Both the position numbers and the translations under genes were made by a program. Source: CAYLPJ01 sp964385465 (GTDB lineage: Bacteria > Planctomycetota > Phycisphaerae > SM23-33). From it: DNA of 64,000 bases. How positions within the stretch are numbered: position 1 is the stretch's first letter; each line of letters opens with the position of its first letter. Below, piece by piece: positions 1-8,438 of this stretch. The notes beneath the pieces were generated by a model. The model ran no database searches, was not told the origin of the DNA, and saw nothing but the letters and a program-made list of their open reading frames with translations. The DNA is taken from positions 1 to 64,000 of the forward strand of contig CAYLPJ010000003.1 of assembly GCA_964385465.1 (NCBI GenBank). Direction: 5' to 3'.

Positions 1-286
1 TCCCCGCAGCGGCGAAGATTCTTCTCAGAATTCGGTTCCTGGCGAACTTGGGCTAACACCAGGAAGCAAACCGCAGACAAACACCAGGCACCGGAAGGCA
101 GACACCGAACGCTTCGGCCTTCTGCCGACGACGGGGATTGACGCGGGAACCGACGGTTTCGCGATGCATTCTGCGCGTGTGCGGTTTTCTGTTTGCTGTC
201 CGCGGTTTCTTTGCCTTCTGCTGTCTGGCGCTTGTCGTGTTGTGCGTGCTATCATGCCCCCGACCCGCCGCCGAAGGGAGATGCCC

Positions 287-1288
287 ATGAAGGCCATGGT
301 CCTGGAAGAGATCGCCGACGTCGACACATCCCCGCTGAAGCTCACCGAACGCGAAGACCCCAGCCCCGGCCCCGGCGAGGTGCGGCTGGCCGTGCGATGC
401 TGCGCGACTTGTCGGACGGACCTGCACGTCATCGAGGGCGACCTTCCGGAGCAGGCCCTGCCGATCATCCCCGGGCACCAGATCGTCGGCGTGGTAGACG
501 CCGTCGGCGACGGCTGCGAGCGGCTCACCGAGGGCGACCGGGTGGGCGTGGCCTGGCTTCGTCACACGTGCGGGCAGTGCCGCTTCTGCCGCCGCGGTCA
601 GGAGAACCTCTGCGAGGACAAGCGGTTCACCGGCTACCACGCCGACGGCGGCTACGCCACGCACGCCGTGGTCCCCGAGGCGTTCGCCTACGAGCTGCCG
701 GAGGCGTTCGACGACCTCCACGCCGCCCCGCTGCTGTGCGCGGGGATCGTGGGCTACCGGGCGCTGAAGCGCGCCCGCGTGCCGGACGGCGGGACGCTGG
801 CGATCTACGGCTTCGGCTCCAGCGCGCACGTGATCGCCCAGATCGCCCTGCACCGCGGGGCCGAGCTGGTCGTCGTCACCCGCAGCGAGGGGCACCGCAA
901 GCTCGCCCGCGAGCTGGGTGCGAGCTGGGTCGGCGAGACGCCCGAGGGCATGCCCGGCCAGGCCGACAGCGCGATCCTCTTCGCGCCCGCCGGCGAGCTG
1001 GTCCCCCCCGCCCTCGATCACCTTGCCCCCGGCGGGACGCTCGCCCTGGCGGGCATCTACATGACCCCCATCCCCGAGATGGACTACGAGCAGTGCCTCT
1101 TCCGCGAGCGCGACCTGCGGAGCGTGACCGCCAACACGCGCGACGACGGGCGGGAGCTTCTCGCCGCCGCCGCCGAGGCCGGCGTCCGCCCCGAGGTCAC
1201 CAGCTACGACCTCGCCGACGCCAACCGCGCCCTCCAGGACCTCAAGGCCGACCGCATCAACGGCACGGGCGTGCTGGTGACGGCATGA
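287..1288 (+). CDS. Zinc-dependent alcohol dehydrogenase family protein
   Basis: A 333-residue medium-chain dehydrogenase/reductase, expected to oxidise an alcohol or reduce an aldehyde with NAD(P) in the cytoplasm. The catalytic zinc ligands are visible as Cys42 (in CATCRTDLHV) and His64 (in PGHQIVG). The structural zinc cysteines are at about 95, 98, 101 and 109 (CGQCRFCRRGQENLC). The cofactor domain follows from about residue 150, though its glycine motif is atypical (YGFGSSAHVIAQ). It most resembles the AdhA-like subfamily that carries CATCRTDLHV. I chose the ATG at 287 because a GAAGGGAG ribosome site ends six bases before it; the ATG at 281 is too close. It stands alone with no obvious operon partner, so the substrate is unknown. 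Confidence 0.9.
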   Translation: MKAMVLEEIADVDTSPLKLTEREDPSPGPGEVRLAVRCCATCRTDLHVIEGDLPEQALPIIPGHQIVGVVDAVGDGCERLTEGDRVGVAWLRHTCGQCRFCRRGQENLCEDKRFTGYHADGGYATHAVVPEAFAYELPEAFDDLHAAPLLCAGIVGYRALKRARVPDGGTLAIYGFGSSAHVIAQIALHRGAELVVVTRSEGHRKLARELGASWVGETPEGMPGQADSAILFAPAGELVPPALDHLAPGGTLALAGIYMTPIPEMDYEQCLFRERDLRSVTANTRDDGRELLAAAAEAGVRPEVTSYDLADANRALQDLKADRINGTGVLVTA

Positions 1289-1451
1289 GATGGGCGCGGC
1301 GCGCACCGCGAGGCGTCGGTGGACGTAGGAGATGTATGGAAGCAGCCGGAGACAGAAAATGACTGGCGGGCGCCAGAAGCTGGTCCGTATGATTCGTCCT
1401 GTGGCGTGGGCATTCTCGTAGCGGCGCGGCGTTCGCCGCCGAGCAGGAGGC

Positions 1452-2282
1452 ATGACGATGTCGCGTCCCGAAGGGCTGCCGGAGTTCGACAACCCACCGG
1501 TCATTGAGGTGGTTCTCTGTGCACAGTTCTCAACGGAAGATCCCCTTACCGCTCCCATGCTGGGGGCCTATTGGCAACGGATACGCGGTGACTTTCCCCG
1601 GGTTGAAGAACATCCCTACTTGCCTGCGCAGATAGAGAGTCTGGGAGCCCCCTCAACACCCAACGCCCGACCAGGGCCCAAGTTCGAAACCGGTTTTCCC
1701 GCTTTCATGTCGCCCCGATGCTGGTTTCTCACTGCCGACGGAGCGAGGCTCATCCAGCTCCAACGGGACCGCTTCATCCACAACTGGCGGAAGACGGCTG
1801 GACAGGGCCCTTACCCGCGCTACGAGGCGATCCGGGACGAGTTTCAGGACAGATGGAAGGCCTTCGATGCATTTGCCCAAGACGAGGGCCTTGGAACGCC
1901 GAAGGTCACTCAGGTGGAGTTGACCTATGTGAACCACATCGAGCAAGGAACGTGCTGGGAGACGATGGGTGATGCCGTGGCTCTGTTCACGCCTTTGGCT
2001 GCGAGCTCCGCAGACGGTGTTCTGCCGGAGCCCGAGAGTCTCTCCTGGGGTGGACACTTCCGTCTTCCAGACGAGTTGGGACGACTGCACGTTACTTTGG
2101 AGCCCGTGTGGAGGGGGCAGGACGCAAAGGCTGCCTTGAGGATGACGCTGACTGCGCGCGGTCCCGTGTCTGACGGTGGCGACGTACTAAGATGGTTTGA
2201 TGAGGCCCGGACTTGGGTCGTGAACGGATTCACGGAGCTCACGACACCGGCTGCTCACGAGCACTGGGAAAGGACAAGGTAG
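1452..2282 (+). CDS. TIGR04255 family protein
   Basis: A 276-residue protein of the sporadically distributed TIGR04255 family, whose function is unknown. The family hallmark is at the amino end (FDNPPVIEVVLCAQF, about residues 10-25), followed by a central WFLTADGARLIQLQRDRF segment and a conserved VELTYVNHI segment near residue 157. A GCAGGAGGC ribosome site precedes the ATG. The stop codon touches the ATG of the next gene at 2283, so the two are probably translationally coupled. Base composition is visibly less G+C-rich than in the flanking genes, with relaxed third positions, which suggests acquisition by transfer. Confidence 0.8.
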   Translation: MTMSRPEGLPEFDNPPVIEVVLCAQFSTEDPLTAPMLGAYWQRIRGDFPRVEEHPYLPAQIESLGAPSTPNARPGPKFETGFPAFMSPRCWFLTADGARLIQLQRDRFIHNWRKTAGQGPYPRYEAIRDEFQDRWKAFDAFAQDEGLGTPKVTQVELTYVNHIEQGTCWETMGDAVALFTPLAASSADGVLPEPESLSWGGHFRLPDELGRLHVTLEPVWRGQDAKAALRMTLTARGPVSDGGDVLRWFDEARTWVVNGFTELTTPAAHEHWERTR

Positions 2283-2840
2283 ATGACGCCAGCTTCTGCC
2301 AGCGCTACGCCATTGGAGGAGACGCTGAGCGGCGCCGAGGTTGGACGCGCCGTTGAGATGGGAACAACGAGCACCGATGCCTTTCTTGTTCCATACACGG
2401 CGACGACGGAACGTGCCAGGGAGCTTCTGATCAGCTATGCCCGCTGGCCGGGAGAAGAATCGGCTCAGACGGACGATTCGGTGCCTTGGGCCGATTGGAT
2501 TCGGGAGACGGAACGCAGGATGCTCCGTCTGACCGCCCTGCCAGAAAACTGGGACACGTACGGCAGTCCGGCCCCAACTGCCCCGCTCGTTGATCGCATT
2601 GCCGAGGCCCTTCGGGCGTCCGAGATCCTGTCGATTCCTTGCCCCACTGCGGTTCCCGTTCCCGGTGGCGGCATCCAGTTGGAGTGGTCCGGAACGCACC
2701 GGGAGCTTGAGTTGGAGTTCGGGCCTGAAGGCGGACTTGCGTTCTTGACGTCCGATGCGGTTGACGGCGAACAGGAGGGAGAGTCCCACGAGGTCGCATA
2801 CGACCGTGTTCGCTCGCTGCTGCATTGGTTTGCGTCCTGA
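2283..2840 (+). CDS. Hypothetical protein, second gene of the TIGR04255 cassette
   Basis: A 185-residue soluble protein that I cannot assign to a function. It has a central LPENWDTYGSPAPT segment at about residues 88-101, of a kind I associate with proteins encoded beside TIGR04255 genes, and an acidic carboxyl half. No signal peptide or membrane segment is seen. The start directly abuts the stop of the upstream gene and is preceded by a purine-rich ribosome site (AAAGGACAAGG). Composition is lower in G+C than the surrounding catabolic genes, like its two partners. Confidence 0.7.
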   Translation: MTPASASATPLEETLSGAEVGRAVEMGTTSTDAFLVPYTATTERARELLISYARWPGEESAQTDDSVPWADWIRETERRMLRLTALPENWDTYGSPAPTAPLVDRIAEALRASEILSIPCPTAVPVPGGGIQLEWSGTHRELELEFGPEGGLAFLTSDAVDGEQEGESHEVAYDRVRSLLHWFAS

Positions 2841-2855
2841 CCGCGGGGGGACCTG

Positions 2856-3251
2856 ATGGGCAATCTCAGCCGGCGCGATGACGACTCCATCCCCGACGTG
2901 GAGGACTTGTACCGTCGCATCGTGCAGGAGTGGCTTGTGCCCGACGCGGCTACCGGACGTAAGCGTTTGTCCTCCATGGCGTTCAAATCGAAGGACAACG
3001 AGATATCTGTCTCGCTGGCGTCCCTGACGGACGCGGACAACTGCTTCTCACTTGGTGGCCCGAAAACGGTTGGCGTAGCTGCCGTCACCGCCGGAGGAGC
3101 ACGTCAGTTGGAGCAAGCCGTTGTGCGAGACCCCACCCCGGCTGAGCCTGCCCACGCCCTGATCTGCGGCAAACAGACGAAGCGTGTCTTGCGGGCACTG
3201 GCCAAGAAAGCGGTGTGGATGTACCCCGCCAGCGGCATGCCCGGTGCGTGA
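2856..3251 (+). CDS. Hypothetical protein, third gene of the TIGR04255 cassette
   Basis: A 131-residue protein with an amino-terminal EDLYRRIVQEWLVPD segment, a middle SSMAFKSKDNEISVSLASL segment, and a carboxyl EPAHALICGKQTK motif at about residues 100-112. I recall this pattern (often PENPAHA..CGKKT) from small uncharacterised proteins; the resemblance is from memory, not a search. A GGGGGACCTG ribosome site lies just before the ATG. It closes the cassette begun at 1452 and shares its lower G+C. No function is proposed. Confidence 0.7.
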   Translation: MGNLSRRDDDSIPDVEDLYRRIVQEWLVPDAATGRKRLSSMAFKSKDNEISVSLASLTDADNCFSLGGPKTVGVAAVTAGGARQLEQAVVRDPTPAEPAHALICGKQTKRVLRALAKKAVWMYPASGMPGA

Positions 3252-3368
3252 GTCTCCATGACGGGAAGTCGAGCGCGGACATGAGACACACGACCGACCA
3301 GCATGGATTGCCTGCATCAGGCCCACCGTCGGCCGGCCGGCAGCAGAACAGACAAAGGAGCGAATGAC

Positions 3369-4397
3369 ATGGCCAAGGGACTGAACGTGGCGCTGGTGGG
3401 GTGCGGGTTGTTCGGGGAGGTGCACGCCGAGACGTACACCGCCGACGAGCGGGCGAACCTGGTGGCCGTCTGCGATACCGATGCCGACCGGGCCGGGGCG
3501 TTCGCCGAGCGGTTCGGCTGCCGGGCGTGCACGAGCGTGGAGGAGATCGCCTCCGACGACGCCATCGAGGCTGTCAGCGTGGCCACGCCGGACTTCGCCC
3601 ACCGCAACGTCTGCGTGGCGCTGTTTCGGGCGGGCAAGCACGTGCTGGTGGAGAAGCCCCTGGCGACCACCGTGGAAGACGCCGAGGCGATCCGCGACTG
3701 CGCCGCCGAGGCCGGGACCGTCGCGATGGTGGACTTCCACAACCGCTACCAGCCGGCGCTGGCGACGATCAAGGCCCGGCTGGAGGCCGGGGCGATGGGC
3801 CGGCCGCAGTCGATGTTCGGCCGGCTGAGCGACCGCCTGGAGGTCGCGACCGAGTGGTTCCGCTGGTCGGGCAGGACGGGGCCTCAGTGGTTTCTGGGCT
3901 CGCACCTGGCGGACATCACGTGCTGGCTGTTCGGGGCGGACCCGGTTCGCGTCTTCGCCGAGGGGCGCAAGGACGTGCTGGCCGGGCGGGGCATCGACTG
4001 CTACGACACGATGCACATCCACCTGTCGTTCCCCGAGGGCTTCGCGACGCTGGAGACCTCGTGGATCATGCCGAACGACTGGCCGATGATCTGCGACTTC
4101 TACGTCAGCCTCCAGGGCACCGAGGCCCGCGCGGACATGGACATGGGCCACCAGGGCCTCACGCTCGTCGGCGCGCGCGGCGCCAAGGCCTACGAGCGCC
4201 CGCTGCTGGTCGGGCGGACGCCCGTCGGCGCCGAAACGTTCGGCTTCATGGGCTTCCCCATCCGCCATTTCGTCCGCACCGTGCTCGATGGCGGCGAGTC
4301 CCCCTGCCCGCTGGACGACGGGCTGAAGAACGTCAAGCTGCTGGCCGCCGCGGTGGAGTCCGCCGAGACCGGCAACGTCATCGACCTGTCCTTCTGA
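3369..4397 (+). CDS. Gfo/Idh/MocA family oxidoreductase
   Basis: A 342-residue NAD(P)-dependent sugar or cyclitol dehydrogenase. The Rossmann motif is [10 protein letters not shown] at about residues 7-16, and the substrate-side EKP motif is near residue 95 (LVEKPLATT). The carboxyl half is the usual Gfo/Idh/MocA alpha/beta domain. There is no signal peptide, so it is cytoplasmic. I chose the ATG at 3369 because AAGGAGCG lies seven bases upstream; longer in-frame starts have no ribosome site. A TIM-barrel isomerase gene follows after 22 bp, a pairing typical of inositol or 3-keto-sugar catabolism. The exact sugar cannot be read from the sequence. Confidence 0.9.
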   Translation: MAKGLNVALVGCGLFGEVHAETYTADERANLVAVCDTDADRAGAFAERFGCRACTSVEEIASDDAIEAVSVATPDFAHRNVCVALFRAGKHVLVEKPLATTVEDAEAIRDCAAEAGTVAMVDFHNRYQPALATIKARLEAGAMGRPQSMFGRLSDRLEVATEWFRWSGRTGPQWFLGSHLADITCWLFGADPVRVFAEGRKDVLAGRGIDCYDTMHIHLSFPEGFATLETSWIMPNDWPMICDFYVSLQGTEARADMDMGHQGLTLVGARGAKAYERPLLVGRTPVGAETFGFMGFPIRHFVRTVLDGGESPCPLDDGLKNVKLLAAAVESAETGNVIDLSF

Positions 4398-4419
4398 CCG
4401 CCCGGCGAGGAGAGCGACC

Positions 4420-5238
4420 GTGGGCATGCGATTCGGCTGCCAGACTTACACGTGGCAGATGAGCGGCGAGGCGTACGTCGGGCGGATCGATCACATCGCG
4501 GCCGTGACGGCGCGGGCGGGCCTGGCCGGCCTCGAGCCGACCACGCGGATGCTGGGTCCGGTGTACGACGACCCGGCCGGCCTGGCCGACATCCTGGCCG
4601 CCGAGGGGCTGACGCTGGGGGCGATGGGCCTCAAGGGCGCCTGGCTGGGCGACCGCGAGACCGAGGCCGAACGCGCCGCGGCGGCGAAGGCCTTCGCGTT
4701 CATCGAGCGCTTTCCCGGCGCGGTGCTGGTGCTGGCACACGCCCGAGGGGAGGACCGGTCGCACCTCGTCGAGCGGCAGCGGGCCGCGATCGCGTGCGTC
4801 AACGCCGTCGCCGCCCGGGCGGCCGAGCGGGGGATCGCCGCGGCCTTCCACCCGAACTCCCCGGCCGGGTCGGTCTTCCAGACGGCCGAGGACTACCGCG
4901 TGATGTTCGACGGGCTGGATGAGTCGGTGGTCGGCTATGCTCCGGACGCCGGGCACATCGCCGCCGGCGGAATGGACCCGGTGGCGGTGTTCGCCGAGCA
5001 CGCCGGGCGGATCCGCCACGTGCACTTCAAGGACATCGCCTCCGACGGCGAGTGGGCGGGCATGGGCCGCGGGATGATCGATTTCGAGCGGATCGTCCGC
5101 GACCTCCACGCGGCCGGGTACGAGGGCTGGGTGATGGTCGAGGAGGAATCCCCCCGCTCGGTCGGCGAACCGGACGAGGTGACGATGGAGAACGGGGCGT
5201 ACGTGCGGGAGCGGCTGGTCCCGATCGTGGAGGGGTGA
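4420..5238 (+). CDS. Sugar phosphate isomerase/epimerase (AP-endonuclease-2 type TIM barrel)
   Basis: A 272-residue TIM-barrel protein of the xylose-isomerase-like superfamily that includes IolE, IolI and 3-keto-glycoside lyases. Likely metal-binding positions fall in FHPNSPAGS, YAPDAGHIAAGG, HVHFKDI and MVEEES near the carboxyl end. The start is a GTG, chosen because GCGAGGAGAG lies about seven bases upstream; an ATG two codons later is the alternative. It forms a two-gene unit with the oxidoreductase at 3369 and runs convergently toward the MFS transporter gene. It probably acts on the keto product of that dehydrogenase, but this is inferred from pairing only. Confidence 0.85.
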   Translation: MGMRFGCQTYTWQMSGEAYVGRIDHIAAVTARAGLAGLEPTTRMLGPVYDDPAGLADILAAEGLTLGAMGLKGAWLGDRETEAERAAAAKAFAFIERFPGAVLVLAHARGEDRSHLVERQRAAIACVNAVAARAAERGIAAAFHPNSPAGSVFQTAEDYRVMFDGLDESVVGYAPDAGHIAAGGMDPVAVFAEHAGRIRHVHFKDIASDGEWAGMGRGMIDFERIVRDLHAAGYEGWVMVEEESPRSVGEPDEVTMENGAYVRERLVPIVEG

Positions 5239-5288
5239 CCCGCCGCCGACGGCCCGGCGTCTCGCCGAGGCATGGCCCGGCTTCGGGC

Positions 5289-6506
5289 TCAGCCTTGGGG
5301 CTGCGACGGGGTTGGGGCCGGGTTGGCTTTCGCTCTGGCGGGGACCATCAGGGAGGGGATGAGGCTGAGCAGGGCGACGGCGGCGCCGGCGAGGAAGACC
5401 CAGCGGTGCCCGGCGTGTCGCCAGAGGATGCCCCCGACAAGGGGCATGATGACGGCGGCGACGTGGTTGAAGGCCACGCCCATGCTCAGCGTGGCGGTGT
5501 GCTCGCTCCGCGGCGCGATGCGGCTGACGTAGGTGGTCAGCGCCATGGCGAAGACGAAGAACGCGCTGTCGACCACGTAGAGCGTGTAGAGCACGGCCCG
5601 GTTGTCCACGAGGGCGTAAGCGGCGAAGAAGCCGGTCAGGCAGAGGAAGTAGAGCACGAGCACCGGGCGCTCGCCCACGCGGTCGATCAGCCGCCCCACC
5701 AGCGGCGAGGCCAGCCAGCCGAGGGCCTGGATGGCCATCCACAGCAGCAGCATGGTCTCCAGCCGCGTGCCGTACCGGACCACCAGCAGGAAGCCGGCGA
5801 AGGCGACGAAGATCTGCTTCCGCCATCCCTCCAGGAAGCTCAGCAGGTAGTAGAGCCAGTACTTCCGCCGCAGCACCATCCGCGGCCCGGGGGTGCGAAT
5901 CCGCCGGGGGATCCCCAGGCAGAACGCCCCGGCCAGCAGGGCCGCCGCCCCGGCCAGCAGGAACAGCGGGCGGATGTGCATGCCGAGCTTGCCCGCAATG
6001 TAGCCGCCCAGCAGCCCCGCGCCGGCGCCCATGGCGGCCGCGGCGCGGACGCGCCCGACGGCGCGGCCCTCGCGGCCGGGCTCGGACAGCGCCAGCGCCA
6101 TCGACTTCGGCAGGGGCATCCAGACGTGGAGGCCCTGGCTCCAGACCAGCGAGGCGACGACGAGCCAGGCGTAGTCGGGCACGGCGGCGTAGGCGGCCAG
6201 GCCGACGGCGGTCAGCAGCAGCATGCCCGCGGCGACGAGGGGCTCGGCGAGTCCGCTGAGCAAGGCGAGCACGCCGAGGGCGAAGATGCCGCAGCTCTCG
6301 CGTGCCATCTCCAGGATGCCCTGCTGGAACCCGCTGAGTCCCATCTCGTCGACGACGAAGTTGGAGTTCATGCCCATCTGCATGGCCATCGCCAGGCCCA
6401 CGCCGGCCGAGGCGGCGCAAAGGAAGATCATCCCCCGGCGGCGCTGGCGGACGTGCAGCGCCGGCGGGAGGGGGAACTCCTCGGCGGTCTGGGGGTCGGT
6501 GGTCAT
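5289..6506 (-). CDS. MFS transporter
   Basis: A 405-residue inner-membrane protein with about twelve hydrophobic segments and no cleaved signal, as expected of the major facilitator superfamily. A charged loop after the sixth segment (about residues 205-220) separates the two halves, and a short loop motif GRLIDRVGERP lies in the second half. It is the last gene of a minus-strand unit: Gfo/Idh oxidoreductase, TIM-barrel isomerase, transporter. It therefore probably imports the sugar or sugar derivative those enzymes process. Substrate specificity cannot be told. Confidence 0.85.
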   Translation of the reverse strand: MTTDPQTAEEFPLPPALHVRQRRRGMIFLCAASAGVGLAMAMQMGMNSNFVVDEMGLSGFQQGILEMARESCGIFALGVLALLSGLAEPLVAAGMLLLTAVGLAAYAAVPDYAWLVVASLVWSQGLHVWMPLPKSMALALSEPGREGRAVGRVRAAAAMGAGAGLLGGYIAGKLGMHIRPLFLLAGAAALLAGAFCLGIPRRIRTPGPRMVLRRKYWLYYLLSFLEGWRKQIFVAFAGFLLVVRYGTRLETMLLLWMAIQALGWLASPLVGRLIDRVGERPVLVLYFLCLTGFFAAYALVDNRAVLYTLYVVDSAFFVFAMALTTYVSRIAPRSEHTATLSMGVAFNHVAAVIMPLVGGILWRHAGHRWVFLAGAAVALLSLIPSLMVPARAKANPAPTPSQPQG

Positions 6507-6536
6507 GGCGGGGCCGGACGTCGGTGGCGACCCGCG

Positions 6537-7349
6537 TCAGAGCAGGAACTGCGAGATGTGCCGCTGAGTGAGCAGCAGCATCTGCGGGCGCAGCTCGCCG
6601 TGGCCCCACAGCGGGCCGTGCGGCTCGATCGACAGCGGAGCGTCGTAGCCGTGCTCGTAGAGGAACGCGAAGATCTTGCCCCAGGCGATGTCGCCCATGC
6701 CCGCGGCCGGCTGGCTGGCGGGTTTGCGGTCGTCGCCGTGGTAGAGGTGCTCCTTGACGTGCAGGTACCCGATGCGGTCGCCGTACTGGCGGACGATGCC
6801 CACGTAGTCGTCGCCGTGGTTGGCCCAGTTGGCCGGGTCGAACTTCACGCCGATCTGCGGGAAGTGCTCCCAGACGCGCTCGTAGTCGTCCATGCTGTGA
6901 ATGAAGCAGTTGCCGTGCAGCGGGTAGAGGCAGGGCTTCATCCCGGCGGCCTCGATCTTCTCGAGGCGCGGGGCGTACATCTCGGCGAAGGCCTTGGCGT
7001 TCTCGGCCGGGGAGGCGTCGTCTCCGAGCTGCCCGGCGCCGGTGGTGAAGACCTCGGCCTCGAGAAGGGCGGCGAACTCGATGGCGCGGTCGAGCATGGC
7101 CCGCGATTCGGCCCGCTCGTCGGCGTCGGCGGCGAGGTGGTTCCAGCCCCACAGCCCGAGCATCGCGCAGCGGACGCCGCGGGCCTCGAGCAGCTCGCGC
7201 ATGCTCTCGACGGTCTCCCGCGTCAGGTCGCGGAAGTTGCCCCAGAAGTTGTACTCCAGGCCCTCGAAGCCGTGCTCGACGCAGAACGCGGCGTCGGCCT
7301 CGACGCCTTCGAGGTCATTTCGGCCGATGAAACTCAGCTTGCTGCGCAT
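6537..7349 (-). CDS. Sugar phosphate isomerase/epimerase (TIM barrel)
   Basis: A 270-residue xylose-isomerase-like TIM barrel. Candidate metal and catalytic residues are in VKFDPANWANHGDD (about 175-188), YLHVKEHLYHGDD (about 200) and LSIEPHGPLWGHGE (about 245). A GGGGAGAA ribosome site precedes the ATG. It lies 30 bp downstream of the Gfo/Idh gene at 7380 and 30 bp upstream of the MFS gene, so all three are probably cotranscribed. It differs clearly in sequence from the TIM barrel at 4420, so the two units are not simple duplicates. Confidence 0.85.
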   Translation of the reverse strand: MRSKLSFIGRNDLEGVEADAAFCVEHGFEGLEYNFWGNFRDLTRETVESMRELLEARGVRCAMLGLWGWNHLAADADERAESRAMLDRAIEFAALLEAEVFTTGAGQLGDDASPAENAKAFAEMYAPRLEKIEAAGMKPCLYPLHGNCFIHSMDDYERVWEHFPQIGVKFDPANWANHGDDYVGIVRQYGDRIGYLHVKEHLYHGDDRKPASQPAAGMGDIAWGKIFAFLYEHGYDAPLSIEPHGPLWGHGELRPQMLLLTQRHISQFLL

Positions 7350-7379
7350 GGTGTTTCTCCCCGGGCCGGTGGGCCCGAT

Positions 7380-8438
7380 TCAGTCTTCCACGAGGGGGAC
7401 CTTGACTTCCTTGCCCTTCTCGCCGCTCTGGAGCACGGCCTCGAGCATGTACTGCACCTGGAGGCCGTGGCGGAGGGGGGCCTGGCAGGGGACGTCGTCG
7501 AGGATGCAGTCGACGAAGTGCCCGGCGATGGTGTCCCACTGCTCGCCGCGCTCGCCCTGGAGGTCGACGTCGATGTCCTGCGGCTCGCCGTCGTAGGTGC
7601 GGTACAGCCGCGGCGGGGGGAACTGGCCCCCGCCCTCGGTGCCGAACAGCTCCACCTGGAGCCCGCCGGGCATGTGGCAGGCCCAGAAGCTCTCGATCTG
7701 CACGCCGGCGCCGTTCTCGAAGCGGATGAACCCGCCGGCGTAGTCGTCGGAGTCGTACTTCCGCCAGTAGCTCTCCGGCGGGGTCTTGAACCGCCAGTAG
7801 CCCTGCCCGCGCTTGCCGAACTTCGCCCCGGCGACGCCGGTGGCCGTGAGCGGGCGCGGCATGCCCATCAGGTACCACGAGGCGTCCAGGACGTGGACGC
7901 CCATGTCGCGGAACGCCCCCCCGCCGGCGGCGATGAAGCCCTCGTTCCAGTTCGGGATGCCGCTTCGCCGCACCGACCGGGCGCGGGCGTAGTAGATGTC
8001 CCCGAAGAAGCCCTCGGTCACGCGGGCGTGCAGGTAGCGGCAGGCGCGGCTGAAGCGGGTGCTCAGGGACATCATGTTGACCACCCCGGCGGCCTCGGCG
8101 GCCCGGACGAGCTTCGCCGCGGGCTTCGCCGCGTCCGCCAGCGGCTTGGTGCACATGACGTGCTTGTCGTTCCGCACCGCCTCGACGGCCGGGGGAACGT
8201 GAACCTGGTTCGGCGTGCCGACGAAGACGGCGTCCACCTCGCCGTCCTTGCAGAGGTCGCGGAAGTCGGGGTACTTCTTGACGTCCCGGCCGAGCTCGGC
8301 CTCGAACGTGTCCATCCGCTCGGGGATGATGTCGCAGAGGGCGACGATCTCGCAGCGTTCGTTGCGTTCCAGCGCCCGGCCGTTCTGGCAGCCGATGCCT
8401 CCCGTCCCGACGATGCCGACGCGAACCTTCTTGCTCAT
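7380..8438 (-). CDS. Gfo/Idh/MocA family oxidoreductase
   Basis: A 352-residue cytoplasmic dehydrogenase with the cofactor motif VGIVGTGGIGCQNG at about residues 6-19 and a TKPLA version of the EKP motif near residue 98, so the usual glutamate is replaced by threonine. The carboxyl domain contains GGGAFRDMGVHVLD at about residue 170, a region that often carries the catalytic histidine. It is the first gene of the minus-strand unit with the TIM barrel and MFS transporter. A GCGAGGT ribosome site precedes the ATG. Confidence 0.9.
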   Translation of the reverse strand: MSKKVRVGIVGTGGIGCQNGRALERNERCEIVALCDIIPERMDTFEAELGRDVKKYPDFRDLCKDGEVDAVFVGTPNQVHVPPAVEAVRNDKHVMCTKPLADAAKPAAKLVRAAEAAGVVNMMSLSTRFSRACRYLHARVTEGFFGDIYYARARSVRRSGIPNWNEGFIAAGGGAFRDMGVHVLDASWYLMGMPRPLTATGVAGAKFGKRGQGYWRFKTPPESYWRKYDSDDYAGGFIRFENGAGVQIESFWACHMPGGLQVELFGTEGGGQFPPPRLYRTYDGEPQDIDVDLQGERGEQWDTIAGHFVDCILDDVPCQAPLRHGLQVQYMLEAVLQSGEKGKEVKVPLVED

